Positions 1 through 19,700 of a stretch of DNA of 64,000 nucleotides are shown in pieces. A program made the translations under genes and the position numbers. Under the pieces are notes generated by a model. It had not been told where the DNA came from. It did not search any database and saw only the letters and a program-made list of their open reading frames with translations. Positions within the stretch are counted from its first letter, which is position 1; each line of letters starts with the position of its first letter. The DNA is taken from NCBI RefSeq assembly GCF_047511655.1, contig NC_133401.1:16738501-16802500 (forward strand). Reading direction: 5' to 3'. Source of the stretch: Castor canadensis. Lineage: Eukaryota; Chordata; Mammalia; Rodentia; Castoridae.

Positions 1-8238
<8,238 letters not shown>

Positions 8239-8882
8239 GGCTGCCATAAGGATCCCCCTGAAAAAGAAGGGGGATCAGTATCCCACTTATGGGTGGGTAG
8301 GGTGGACTGCCACCTCAATACCCACAAAGAACTCAGCCGTCCTTCCCAGCCGGGGTGTCTCTGCCCCTCTCCCTGGCTTATGTCCACATCTGATGCAGAA
8401 GACAGTCCCAGGGCAAAGGCAGAACCCTCAGCCTCACCTCCAGTCCTTCATATACAGCAGGCTGACCACAAACGCCTGCTGAGCAATGATCAAAAGGACA
8501 TACAGAGGCCACCTCACTGGCCTCTGGGCTTCCTGTCTATCCAGCTGGGTTGGACCCTGAACAAGACACCAGAGCAAATGTTCTAAAAGAGCAGAGGAAC
8601 TACAGTCACCAGGCCCTGCACAGAGCAGATGCTTACTCTGTCAGAAAAAGCCTGTTGCAATACATCACATCTCAGACGTTCTCTGGAATATCATGGAACT
8701 TTTGAAAAGGGAGGGAGGCAGACTTCTATGCATCTATCATAAAGTCACACCAGCAAAATTAAGAAGGGATTTGTGCAGAAGGCCTTTAATTGCAGCATTA
8801 TTCTTAATTAGCAAACATCAGAAGCAAACCAGGGAGAATGGTGGAAAAACTATGACACATCCATATAATAAAAGACTACGTA

Positions 8883-9000
8883 GCAGGGCATAGTGGTGCA
8901 CAACTGCAGATACAGTACTCAAGAGGCTGAGGCAGAAGGATCCTGAGTTCAAGGCCAGTCTAGGCTACATAGTGAGACCTTATCTCACAAAAATGCAACA
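8883..9000 (+). mobile_element. B1-like SINE in the L1 fragment
   Basis: GGGCATAGTGGTGCACAAC, GAGTTCAAGGCCAGTCTAGG, CTACATAGTGAGACC. Confidence 0.85.
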
Positions 9001-9004
9001 AGAG

Positions 9005-9230
9005 CCCCAGGCACCCTGTAGCTCATTCCTGTAATCCTAGCTACTCAGAAGGCAGAGATCAGGAGGATCGAGGTTTGAAGCCAGCCTGGGCAAATAGTTC
9101 TCAAGACATTATCTCAAAAAACGCCGTCTCAAAACAGGGCTGTCGGAGTGGTTCAAGTGGTAAGACTGCCTGCTTAGCAAGTGTGAGGCCTTAGTTCAAA
9201 CCAAGTGCCGCCAAATACAAACAAACAAAA
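9005..9230 (+). mobile_element. Dimeric B1-ID SINE in the L1 fragment
   Basis: Full head and a tail with GGAGTGGTTCAAGTGGTAAG. The A-rich end is CAAATACAAACAAACAAAAA. Confidence 0.85.
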
Positions 9231-9268
9231 ACTACAACAAAACGTATGCAGCTGTTAAAGGAATGAGA

Positions 9269-9395
9269 GGAGCCAGGCATGGCTGTGCATGCCTGTAATA
9301 CCAGAACTTGGGAGACTGAGGCAGGAAGACCTCAAGTTACAGACCAGCATGGGATCCATAGCAAGACCATCTCAAAAAACAACAGCAAAAAGGAA
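9269..9395 (+). mobile_element. B1-like SINE in the L1 fragment
   Basis: Flanked by AAAGGAATGAGG and AAAAGGAATGAGG, a clear target-site duplication. Confidence 0.85.
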
Positions 9396-9489
9396 TGAGG
9401 AAGATCTGTACACATAACAGAAAATGAATATATTACATAAAAACCAGCAGAGTGGAAGACAATGTCTACTATGTACATCTATATCAAAT

Positions 9490-9586
9490 TCTTTTTTTTT
9501 TTTTTTGCAGCACGGGGGTTTGAACTCAGGGCTCCACATTTGCTAGGCAGGCTCTGTACCATTTGAGGCACTCCACCAGCCCCATG
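9490..9586 (-). mobile_element. ID-type monomer, antisense
   Basis: Oligo-T, then GGGGTTTGAACTCAGGGC and GGCACTCCACCAGCCCC. Confidence 0.8.
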
Positions 9587-9616
9587 TATACTCCCTTTTA
9601 AGAAAAGAAAGAAGTA

Positions 9617-9892
9617 TGAGCCAGGCATGGTGGAGCATCCCTTTTATCTGTTTGTTTTTGTTTTGGGTGGGCCCGGGGTTTGAACTCTGGGCCTTACACT
9701 TGCTAGGCAGGCACTCTACCACTTGAGCACTCTGCCAGCCCGGGGGTTCACACCTGTAATCTCAGGAGGGTGGAGGCAAGAGGATCTTGAGCAAGACTCT
9801 GTCTCGAAAACAAAAATACAAATGGCAGAGCACTTGCCTAGCATGGGCACGGCCTGGGCTCAATCTCCAGTACCACCAAAAAAAAAAAAGAC
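9617..9892 (+). mobile_element. B1-like SINE split by an antisense ID monomer, followed by a sense ID
   Basis: B1 starts GAGCCAGGCATGGTGGAGC, is interrupted by an antisense ID (9638-9742), resumes GGGTTCACACCTGTAATC, and is joined by ID (9820-9892) ending in A11. Confidence 0.7.
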
Positions 9893-10132
9893 ATCACATG
9901 TATATGTTGAAAAAGAAAAAACCTGAAAGGGTAAACTGAAAAGCAGAAAAGGAAGCAAACAGTAGAAACAGTTCGGCAGATCTCAGGGATGTCCTTGTCA
10001 GCCGACACATGCAACATCTGTGATGAACACACAGAATGACCAGAGGGCAGCAAGCGATTTCTCTGGGACTCCCTAATCACTGGGCTCAGTATTTCTGCCC
10101 TTTGGCTCTAGGATACTTGGAAAAACAACAGG

Positions 10133-10160
10133 GTGTGTGTGTGTGTGTGTGTGTGTGTGC
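10133..10160. repeat. (GT)n microsatellite at a SINE edge
   Basis: About 14 GT units directly abut the tail side of an antisense SINE head. Confidence 0.95.
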
Positions 10161-10290
10161 CACCTTTTTGTGATGGGTATTTTCCAGATAGGGTCTCTCC
10201 AATTGTTTGCCAGGGCTGGCTTCAAACCACGATCCTCCTAATTTCTGCCTCTCTGGTAGCTAGGATTACAGGCGTGAGCCACCAGTGCTG
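10160..10290 (-). mobile_element. Head of dimeric SINE, antisense
   Basis: TTTTTGTGATGGGTATTTTC, GGCTGGCTTCAAACC, GATTACAGGCGTGAGCC. The ID part is replaced by (GT)n. Confidence 0.8.
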
Positions 10291-10418
10291 TGCTCCTTTC
10301 TTTTTATGTGAGTGTATTCTAGGTTTTCAGCCAGTCTTCCTGCAAAGAATACTGGAGATATTTGAAGTCTTTTTTTTTTTTAATGATGCTTTTACTGACA
10401 TATGTTTATGTATTACCT

Positions 10419-10497
10419 TTTTTTTTTTTTTTTTGGCAGTACCGGGATTTAAACTCAGGGTCTTGTGCTCCATGACTTGAGCCACGCCCCCAGCCCA
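10419..10497 (-). mobile_element. ID-type monomer, antisense
   Basis: T18, then GGCAGTACCGGGATTTAAAC and TTGAGCCACGCCCCCAGCCC. Confidence 0.8.
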
Positions 10498-10624
10498 GGA
10501 AGTCTTTTGCTATTAGGAAAAATATCAGTTTCCCCTCCTTCCCAGCGTAGTGGAGGAGTGGACTGCCTCATTCCCACCTGGGAGAATGATCACTCCCTTG
10601 TTACCCCCAAAGTGTGGCCCTAGG

Positions 10625-11060
10625 AGTGTTTTTCATTCATTCAACGAACTTCTAACTGGGCATTTCCAGTGTGATGAGTGCCAAGCTGGGAACACAGTAA
10701 TAGTGAAGACACATACCCAGTGCGACATGGAGCTCATGTCACAGATATAATCATAGCACACCAATAAAGCTCTAATAACAAATCAGATCACACGTGATAA
10801 GAAGGAAAGGCACCGGGACCTATGAGAGCATTTAGCAGGCGGATTTCGGGATGGAGGGCGGGAAAGAAGGATTTGCAGAGGAAGTGACGTCGATGCCGAG
10901 ACCCGAAGGATGAATGGGGAGTTAGCCAGGCCGAATGGGTAACAGGGCATTGCGGGCTGGGGCCAGCCTGTGCAAAACCCCTGAAGCGGGAAGGCGCATG
11001 GCGAGTTTTGGGAACCGAAAGGCCTGTGCAGCTGTGCTAAGTAGAGTTCTAGCAAAGACG
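10625..11060 (-). mobile_element. L2 LINE fragment, antisense
   Basis: CATTCATTCAACGAACTTC is the reversed L2 3' end. GAGACCCGAAGGATGAATG and CAAAACCCCTGAAGCGGGAA follow in the expected order. It reaches into the SYMPK CpG island. Confidence 0.6.
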
Positions 11061-11288
11061 CAGGATGAGGACAGGCGAGGCCTTCGGGGCCGACGCGCCA
11101 GCGGGGCCACGTTGGAACTTTACCCCGAGGGAACTAGGGAGCCAAGGAAGGGACCTGAGCAGGGGAACAAACCGGAACCCCGAAACCGCGGCTCCCCCTC
11201 CTCACTCCGGCACTCCCCCAGCTCGTGCCTCGGCCTGTTTAGGCCCCTCCTCCCTTAGCCCCGCGTCCTCACGCCATCTCCCGCTCAC

Positions 11289-11375
11289 CGCGACTCTGGC
11301 CTCCGTCCCCCTCGCGCCCCCTCAGCAGCGCCTCTTCGCAGACGCCGCCACCGCCATCTTTCGCCTGCCGCCGTG
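11289..11375 (-). other. SYMPK: SYMPK non-coding first exon (upper end approximate)
   Basis: A GC-rich leader ends at a clean donor GTGAGC (11283-11288). It contains AAGATGGCGG at 11351-11360, a YY1-type downstream element common at housekeeping start sites. The ATG inside that element opens an 11-codon uORF (MAVAASAKRRC) that stops at 11322-11324 within the exon. The transcription start is inferred near 11,375 and not measured. Confidence 0.7.
11322..11357 (-). CDS. Short upstream ORF in the SYMPK leader
   Basis: Eleven codons plus TGA, MAVAASAKRRC, wholly inside the first exon. The ATG is in strong context (AAGATGG). It would be met by scanning ribosomes before the SYMPK start unless transcription begins within the YY1 element. 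Whether it is translated is not shown by sequence. Confidence 0.35.
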   Translation of the reverse strand: MAVAASAKRRC

Positions 11376-11523
11376 ACACTGCGCACGCGCTGTGATCCTA
11401 GGACAGCCGGGAAATGGAGTCCCCACCGCTGCCCTCCCCTATCGCGTGCCTCGCTGGCGGCCTTCCGCCTTCCCCAGGCCGCCGCCGAGGTTGCCTCCAT
11501 TTCCGGATTTTTCTAGCGCCACG

Positions 11524-11542
11524 TCTTCTGTGAAATGTAGTC
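11524..11542 (-). promoter_or_regulatory. ZNF143-type motif, distal copy
   Basis: The minus strand reads ACTACATTTCACAGAAG, one base away from the ACTACAATTCCCAGAATGC-type element known at many housekeeping promoters. It lies about 150 bp upstream of the SYMPK leader. Confidence 0.5.
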
Positions 11543-11576
11543 CTCGTTAGAGGCACCGAGCGGAAGTGGGAAGAGA

Positions 11577-11597
11577 GACTCCTGGGAAATGTAGTTC
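11577..11597 (-). promoter_or_regulatory. ZNF143-type motif, second tandem copy
   Basis: The minus strand reads AACTACATTTCCCAGGAG. It has the same orientation as the copy 53 bp away, so the two form a direct pair upstream of SYMPK. Confidence 0.55.
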
Positions 11598-12136
11598 ACC
11601 TAGGTCCGGAGTCCCTGGACGGCTCGCTAGCGTCAGCGCGGAAAGTGCCGTGGGTGAAGCTCCTGGATCTTGCAGGTGATCTGTTGTCCTAGAATGATCT
11701 AAGCAGAGGCCTTGAGCCTTCCCACCTCTGCTCCTGACCCTAAACACAGTCTGAAGCATTTTCAGCCGTCGTAAGCCTCTGGTCTTCGTGTCCGTCTAAA
11801 GAGAATGTGGTTTTAAGCGTCTCTGATCGGTCCTTATAGTGACCTCTAGGCACCCCTCTGTGTCCATACCATTCTGAACCAATCTTCTTCGCGGCAGACA
11901 TGTTGGGCTTTGGCTTTTTGCCCTCCCAGGTGGAGACGATGAAATCTCTGTGGCAGAAGGACCCTCGAGTTCTGCCCTCGGTGGGGGTCTTCGTTTCCCT
12001 AATGTCTGTCCCCTACAGCCCGTCACTTTTTATCCAGGTCCCTCGCGATCCCGCAGGGGGCGCCCCAGTCCGAGCGCGCCGCCCTCGGGGAGGCGGGCGG
12101 GGAGCCCGGGGCGGGCGAGGGCGGGGGTGTCCCGGC

Positions 12137-12143
12137 TATAAAG
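12137..12143 (+). promoter_or_regulatory. FOXA3: FOXA3 TATA box
   Basis: TATAAAG stands alone in a very GC-rich stretch, about 180 bp before the start codon. It predicts a start site near 12,165. Confidence 0.75.
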
Positions 12144-12318
12144 CGTGGCCGCCTCCCGAGGTGCCTGGGACAGCGGGACCCCGGGCGGCGGGACGGACGG
12201 ACGGACGGGCGGGCGCGGGTCGGAACTCGCGCCGTGCCCGCCAAGAGATTCAAGCAAGCCCTCGGTTCCCCCGGGGCGAGGGCCGGAGCCGGGGCGGGTG
12301 GGGGCGCAGGCCCGGGGG

Positions 12319-12387
12319 ATGCTGGGCTCGGTGAAGATGGAGGCCCATGACCTGGCCGAATGGAGCTACTACCCGGAGGCGGGCGAG
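12319..12387 (+). CDS. FOXA3: FOXA3 coding exon 1
   Basis: 23 codons from ATG to GAG, then donor GTGTGT. A second in-frame ATG at codon 7 (KMEAHD) is a weaker candidate start. The leader from about 12,165 contains four tandem GGAC units near 12,188-12,205. Confidence 0.95.
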
Positions 12388-15300
12388 GTGTGTGTGGCCT
12401 CGGGGATGGGGGAGCGGGAAGTGGGGGGCAGGTATTGGGCTGTGAGTTTATATGGGGGGAGGGATCGAGCTATGGGTTCAAATAGGAGCCAAGGCATCTA
12501 GCTGGGGAACTGGGGACAGGGCGACCAGGTGTGGGAGTCAGGGACCAGGGACAAGGCTTGGGAAGCGATGGCTTACAGGGAAGGAAAATTTAAGCAAGGG
12601 TCAGGTCATACCTTAAAGGTAAGGACCAGAGTGTTGGAACCCTAAAATCTGAGGGATTAAAATGAACAAGCGGGAAGGTAACAATCAGAGCAACAGGGCA
12701 GGCAGGGGACAGAACGTGAAGATTTCAGGAAATAGGGTTCAGAGTGGAGAGGGAAGATAGGGACTGAGAGAAGGGGGAGGGGGTCGTCATTAAGGGAGGT
12801 CTGAGTTAGGGCCAGAGCACAATGGTAAAGATGGGGGTTTGCCTGGGGTGGAAATCAAAATTGGGGTTCAGGATTAAGGATCAACTGAAGACTTAAGATA
12901 AGTTCGGAAGTGGCGGTGAAGGGGTAAGAGATGGATTTTCTTTGGGGAGGCTGAGATAACAGGTGGCTTAGATATATGGCCACCCAGATGGTGTCAGCCT
13001 TGGGGACCTGGAAGCAAGAGATGTGAGCATCAGTTTTTATGGATGGAGTTGATCTTTTACCCTCATCCCTACTGGGACCCTCAGCAGGGAGAGACTCCCC
13101 AAGTCATAGGCTGGAGGGTTTCCGCTTGTGTACCTCCTCACTCCCCCATCCAGCAACCGACAGCCATTGCTAAAATCCTGATCCAGCCTCACCTCAGACA
13201 AGGCTTCTCCCAGTGAGGGGCCAGGCACAGGACAAATCCTAATTCCTTCACCTCCGGGACAGAAAGTCCTTCCCCAGATCTAACTCCCTCTCTTCTTGCT
13301 TCTAGAACCCCTTTGCTCATTCACTCTGTAATCAGTGTGATGTTGGGGAGGTGGGCTTGGGAGGGGGTTTAGATTCTTGGATTCCTAACCTGGAAGGGGA
13401 CTGTGGTTTTGAGATGGGGGTGTGAGGCTGGAATGCCAGGGCACTGCAAAGAATCATGATCTGATGATTGGGTGTCAGAGTGGAGCAGGGGTCCTGGGTT
13501 TTTGTTTTGTTCTTTTTTGTTTTTTTGAGACAGGATCTCACTATGTAGCGCAGGCTGACCTGGAACTTGCTATCTTCCTGCCTCTGCCTACTGGGATTAC
13601 AGGCGTGTGCTGAGGGCAGGGGTGGCAAGGTGCCCTGGAGAGTCTGGGGTAGGGGCACAGCCCAACTGGGGAAGGAATTAAGAGTGTTGGAGAGGAGGAG
13701 GTGAAGTGTTGGAGGGAAGGGGGGAATGCAAAGACCAGGGTGGGAAGTGGAGACTCCCAGCTAGTGGGGGATACCAACTGGACCCCTGGAGAGCTCAGAG
13801 ACTGAGCACAGGATTTAAGGGGACCAACTACAAATCATTGTTTCTGAGACACATCTTAAGAAAATTGTGGGGGTCTAGATGGGAAGAGTCAATGTTTTGG
13901 GTACAGTGTGAACAGAGTTTAGGGACAATTTGTGTGGAAACTGTCAGATCACCTATGATGATCCACTCTGAAAGGGTATGTTTTGGAGAGAGGGTTGGAA
14001 GTGGTTTGCAGTTACTGTCTGAGGGTTTCCCTCTCCCTAGCCTTCCAATCAGGTGAGCCCGCCTCTCCTTCTTGTGTCAGAACAATGGTGAGATAAACAC
14101 TTGTACTGCACCAGCACCTGAGAACCAAACCACTTCTTGTGCACCAAATGCTTCTGCTAGGGTGTGTTGACACCCTGTGACTGCCTCCCTGGAGGGAACT
14201 TGGGTTGTGATCAATCGGAGCTGCTCCCACTGACCCAGGTTCCTCCAAATCAACTGGTCCACTTGCTCCCCTATTTTATTGTTTTTTTGGTGGCACTGGA
14301 GTTTGAACTCAGGGCCTCACACTTGCTAGACAGGCACTCTAGTGCTTGAGCCACTCTGCCAGGCCTTTTTGTGGGTTTTGGTTTTTTTTTTTTTTTTGAG
14401 ATAGGGTCTCTGTGACCCATCTACCTGGGCTGGCTTCGAACTCCAATCCTCCTGATTTCTGCCTCCTGAGTAGCTGGGATTACAGGCGTGAGCCACTGGC
14501 ACCTGGCTGCTCCCCTATTTTAGAGCTGGGAACGCTGAAGCCCTGAAGAGTGCTGGGGTCCTCAGGTTGGATCTGAGACCAGAAAGTTGGCTCTGGCTTC
14601 TCACAGCCTCCCTCTGCTCCCTGTCACACCCTTCTCCAGAGACAATAAGGAAATAAAAGCTGAGAAATTCCAGCCTCCTGGGTGGGGGTGCAGGTCCCCT
14701 GAGGGCTTCCCCCCCAATCTCAGCCCCGCCCTATGGGGGGAGATCCGGTTCAGACCCGGATACCAGGGGTTCATCCCAGCCATGGGGCGTGGGAAAACCT
14801 AGGGTGGATTAGAACAGCTGGAGTGTTTGAGGTCAGACCTCAAGGAGGACTTCCGGGTGGGTGGGGAGACAGAAAAGGAGAGCCCTGGGGTCCCAGAGAG
14901 CTGCTTGTGTTGCAGGAGTGGGGTGGGTGCAGAGGGATTTAGAAACTCTGTGGCTCCCCCTGAGTCTGTCACTTTCCCTGTCTTCTCTTTATTCTGGGGA
15001 GAGGCAGAAACAGCCAACCAGGGAGAAGACTGGGTACAAATGTGGCTCCAAGTTCAATGTGAAACTATGCAGAGATGGAGATGCTGAGGGAAGGGAGCTA
15101 AATAGATGCGCTGCAGGGGAGGGGGTGGAGGAGGGGAGGGGGAGAAGGGGGGTGGGGTGCTACCGAGACTGGGGGAAGGAAAAAGGAAGGAGCTGGGTGA
15201 GGAGAACGAGAGAAAGACCATGAGGGAGAAGGGGGTAGAAAGGTGGGGAGGTAAGACCTGGAAGGGGAGGAGTACAGAGGCACTGTGACAGGGACAGATG

Positions 15301-16708
15301 GACAGAGACAAACGGCCAACATAGATTCTAGGAGGAAAGACAGAAAGACAACGTGTAGAGGCCGGTGAAGGAACTCAAGTGTTTTCCTGTGTGGTACAAG
15401 TCAGATCTGGGGTTAGTTGCCACCTGTCCCCGGTTCCCTAAGCGTCCCTGGCAGGTTGCTTTTCTTTCTGGGCCTTGGGACCAGCAGACACTTAGAGGGG
15501 CAGAGACCAAGAGGGCATTCCCTGACCCACAGCCAAGGCATCCCCAGTGCTGAGACCCCAGCTGGGGGAGGGGGGAGGGCAGGCAGAGCCGGATGGAGGA
15601 CTGAGCAAGAGAGGCGGGAAGACGGTGCTGTATGTTCTCCTCCATATTCTTCCCCCCTAGACTGTGAGCGCCATGAGGAGAGCTTGTCTTGGGCACCGCT
15701 TTTATAGCATGATCCGGGACAGGGATCTAGAGCTCCATTTCCAGGATTTAGAATCCCGGAAAACCTCTCTGGGTCTTCAGTTTGCTCGACTGTAAAATGG
15801 GCTCATAAGAGCACCTCCCAGGCTTGGGTGTGACTCGGCAGTAGAGCACTTGCCTAGCATGCACGAGGGCCTGGGTTCCATCCCCGGGGTCTTACAAAGA
15901 ATAATAAGCAGTAGTGCCAGGCACTGGGGGCTCACGCCTGTAATCCTAGCTACTTAAGAAGCAGAGGTCAGGAGGATCGTGGTTCAAAGCCAGCCTAGGC
16001 AAATAGTTCCTGAGACCCTATCTCGAAAAAACCCTTCACAAAAACAGGGCTGGTGGAGTGGCTCAAAGTGAAGGCCCTGAGTTCAAACCCCAGTACCACA
16101 GAAAAGAAAAAAATCAGTAATAATGGTAATAAACCTGACGCAGAGTACGTGGCTTATAAATAGGTGGAGAATGGATGGAGAATGTACAAGAAAGTGATTT
16201 TGAGAGCACAACAATGTCTTCATGCTTTATCGAGTCCACTTTTTTCCCATATGAACTTTTTTTTTTTTGGCCGAACTGTGGTTTGAACCCAGGGCCTCAC
16301 ACTCGCTAGTCAGGTTCTCTACACATGAGCCACACCCCCAGCCCTTTTTGCCGTAGTTATTTTTTAGGTAGGATCTCAAGTTTTTTGCCCAGGCTGGCCT
16401 GGACCTAATCTTCATACTTACACCTCCTGTGTAGCTAGGATCACAGATGCATGCATCCATGCCAGCTCTTTTTTGTTGAGATGGGGTCTCTCTAACTTCC
16501 CTGGGGCTGACCTCAAATTGCTGTCCTCCCAGTCTCTGCCTCCTGAGTAGCTGGGATTAGAGGTGTGATTTCTGATCACATTTTTTGATTTATAAAAGCT
16601 GATGTTTTTCTTTTTCATGTTTTTGGGAGGGGCAGTACTGGAGTTTTGACTCAGGGCCTCATACTTGCTAGGCAGGTGCTCTACCACTTGAGCCACTCTG
16701 CCAGCTTT

Positions 16709-16755
<47 letters not shown>

Positions 16756-19700
16756 GGGTATTTTTTGAGATAAGGTCTCATGAACTATTTGCAGGGGCTG
16801 GCCTCCAACCACAATCCTTCTGATCTCTGCCTCCTGATCTCTGCCTTCTGAGAAGCTAGGATTACAGGTGTGAGCCACTGGCACCTGGCAAAAACAGATT
16901 TTTTTGTTGTTGTTGTTGCTTCCTGGCCTTTTGGCTAAGAGCAAGTGTAAAAACAGCAATTTTTAAACTGGGCACCCTAATATGTGCTACAGTCCCAGCT
17001 ACTCATGGGGCTGAGGCAGGAGGATTGCCTGATCGCACGAGTTCAAGGCCAGCCTGGGAAACATAGCAAGACCCAGTCTCAATAAAAAAAGAAAAACAAG
17101 GGCCGGGGGTGTGGCTCAGGTGATAAAGCGCCTGCCTAACAAGTCAGAGGCCCTGAGTTCAAACCCCATACTACCAAAAAAAAAAAAAAAATCCCAAATC
17201 CACAAAAACAACCCAAACCACAAAACAATGATTTTATAACCTAAAAGATTGCTAGACAGCTGCACATGGTGATTAGAGATTATTAGAGATCTGTATTAAC
17301 TACTTACAAAGTGAGTTTATTAGGTAAGTCAGTTTCTCAACTGATCATAGTAACACCCTGTCTGAAAAAAAAAAAAATCGACTTCTCAGTTATTTTTTGG
17401 TCTCAGGACCTCTTTTACGTTATTAAAAATTATTGAAGATCCCAGTTTCTATGGGTGTGGCTTGATGTCTACTGACATTTATTGCATTCAGAAGTAAAAC
17501 TTGTGAGGCACTGGTGGCTCATACCTGTCATCCTAGCTTCTCAGGAGGCAGAGATCTGGAGGATCACAGTTCAAAGCCAGCCCAGACAAATAGTTCCGAG
17601 AGACCCCCCATCTTGAAAAACCCTTCACAAAAAAAGGCTGGTGGAGTGGCTCAAGGTGAAGGTCCTGAATTCAAGTCCCAGTACCACAAAAAAAAAGTAG
17701 AATTTAAAAAATACTTGAATGTAAAAAATTATTTGTAGTATAACTAGCATCGTTTTTGTTTGTTGTCTGTTTTTGGTGGGACTGGGGTTTGAACTCAGGG
17801 CTTCACAGGCACTCTGCTACTTGAGCCACACCTCCAGTCCATTTTTGCTCTGGTTATTTTGGAGATGGGATCTCATGAACTGTTAACCCAGGCTGCCTCA
17901 AACCAAGATCCTCCCAATCTCTGGATCCCAAGTAGCTGGGATTACAGACATGAGCCACCAGTGCCTGGCAACTAGTGTGTTTTTATTAAAATAATTATAT
18001 TTCAAAAATTTAGTTTTGGAGGCTGAGGCAGGAAGATCATGAATGAATTTGAGGTCAGCCTGGGCTACATAGTGAGACCCTATCTCAAAAACAAAAACAA
18101 AAAAAAACCCAGAATTTAGTGAGAAGAGTGGCCATGTTTCCATTTTTGCAAGTCGAGTCTGACTGGACACCAGACAGCTAGAGTCTCATAGCTGCTTCCA
18201 CCTTTGGTCTGTTGCAATATAACATGCCAGGAAGCTTCTGGAAAACTCCACTCCATTTATGAGAGCAAACAAGGCTAATGTTATCTTAGTATGATTTTGA
18301 AAAAAAATTTTTTTTCGACAGAGTCTCACTGAGTAGCCTAAGCTGGTCTTGAACTCATGGGATCATAGGCATGCCCCACCATGCCCACCTGAAAAAGGTT
18401 TTAATCCAAAAAGGCTTCAAGGAGTCTCCAGGGTGTTCCAGATCACTTTAAGAAATACTTTCAAGAACGCCCTTGAGTGTATGGGAGCATGGGGAAGTGG
18501 GAGGGTGCAGCACAGAGTGGGTCTTGCAGGGAGGTGCAATAGATTTTGAGAGACAGCTGTCTTCTGAGAGAGAGGTAACGGTGAGCAGGGCGAGGTATAC
18601 ATAGCTCATACTGCCTAGTGTGATGGGGCATGCCTGTAATCCCAGAACTCAGGAGGCTGAGGCAGGAGAATCACAAGTTCCAGACCAGCCTGGCTTACAT
18701 AATGAGGCCCTGTCTGAAAAACAAAACAAGGCCAGGTGCTGGTGGCTCATACCTGTAATCCTAGCTACTCAGGAGGGTGAGATCAGGAGGATTGCGGTTT
18801 GAAGCCAGAGCAGGCAAATAGTTTGGGAGACCCTATCTCAAAAAACCCACCACAAAAAAGAGCTGGCAGAGTTGCTCAGATGGTAGAGCGCCTGTCTAGC
18901 AAGCATGAGGCCCTGAGTTGAAACCCTAGTACAGCAAAACAAAAACGAGAAAGGAGATTTGTAATGATGGAAGGGATTCGGAGAGGAGGCAAGACAGACA
19001 TACTGTATGGGCCTGTGATCCCTGGTTGACCCACACAGTGGTCACCCACTAATCCTTCTCTCTCCCTTGCTCTCTTTTCAGGTCTACTCTCCAGTAACCC
19101 CAGTGCCAACCATGGCCCCTCTCAACTCCTACATGACCTTGAACCCTCTGGGCTCTCCCTACTCTCCTGGGGGGCTCCCTGCGTCACCACTGCCCTCAGG
19201 ACCCCTGGCGCCCCCAGCCCCAGCTGCACCCCTGGGGCCTACCTTCCCAGGCCTGGGTCCCAGCAGCGGTGGAGGCAGCAGCTCAGGGTTTGGGGGTCCA
19301 GGGCCGGGACTGCATGGGAAGGAGATGGCCAAGGGGTACAGGCGGCCCCTGGCCCATGCCAAGCCACCGTATTCTTATATCTCTCTCATCACCATGGCCA
19401 TCCAGCAGGCACCAGGCAAGATGCTGACCTTGAGTGAGATTTACCAGTGGATCATGGACCTCTTCCCTTATTACCGGGAGAACCAGCAGCGCTGGCAAAA
19501 CTCCATCCGCCACTCGCTGTCCTTCAATGACTGTTTTGTCAAGGTGGCACGTTCCCCAGACAAGCCAGGCAAGGGTTCCTACTGGGCTCTGCACCCCAGC
19601 TCTGGGAACATGTTTGAGAATGGCTGCTACCTTCGTCGCCAGAAGCGCTTCAAGCTGGAGGACAAAGTGAAGAAGGGGAACAGTGAGGCCTCTGCTGCTA

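Larger units (their letters stand above)
8690..9990 (+). mobile_element. Old L1/HAL1 fragment broken up by SINEs
   Basis: ATTGCAGCATTATTCTTAAT, GACACATCCATATAATAAAA, then ACGTATGCAGCTGTTAAAGG and GAATGAGGAAGATCTGTACA follow the order of an L1/HAL1 3' end. Five SINE insertions separate the pieces. Confidence 0.6.
10850..12420. promoter_or_regulatory. CpG island shared by divergent SYMPK and FOXA3 promoters
   Basis: CpG dinucleotides are dense here and scarce on either side. SYMPK reads left from about 11,375 and FOXA3 right from about 12,165, so the start sites lie roughly 0.8 kb apart. The left part overlies an old L2 fragment. Confidence 0.75.

Noticed and set aside
11900-12334. 144-codon ORF across the FOXA3 promoter
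   Set aside because: It crosses the TATA box and the inferred transcription start, so it cannot be on one FOXA3 mRNA. Arg/Gly-rich CpG-island translation.
15822-15892. tRNA gene
   Set aside because: A and B boxes are present, but the sequence is an ID SINE with an unpaired acceptor stem and an A-rich end. The same holds for all other tRNA-like hits in the window.
16709-16754. Repeat arrays read as a CRISPR-like pattern
   Set aside because: Plain dinucleotide microsatellites in a mammalian genome. No spacers.
16918-16949. Functional U2 snRNA gene
   Set aside because: Only the 5' 32 or so bases are present, with no Sm site, no 3' box and no snRNA promoter element.
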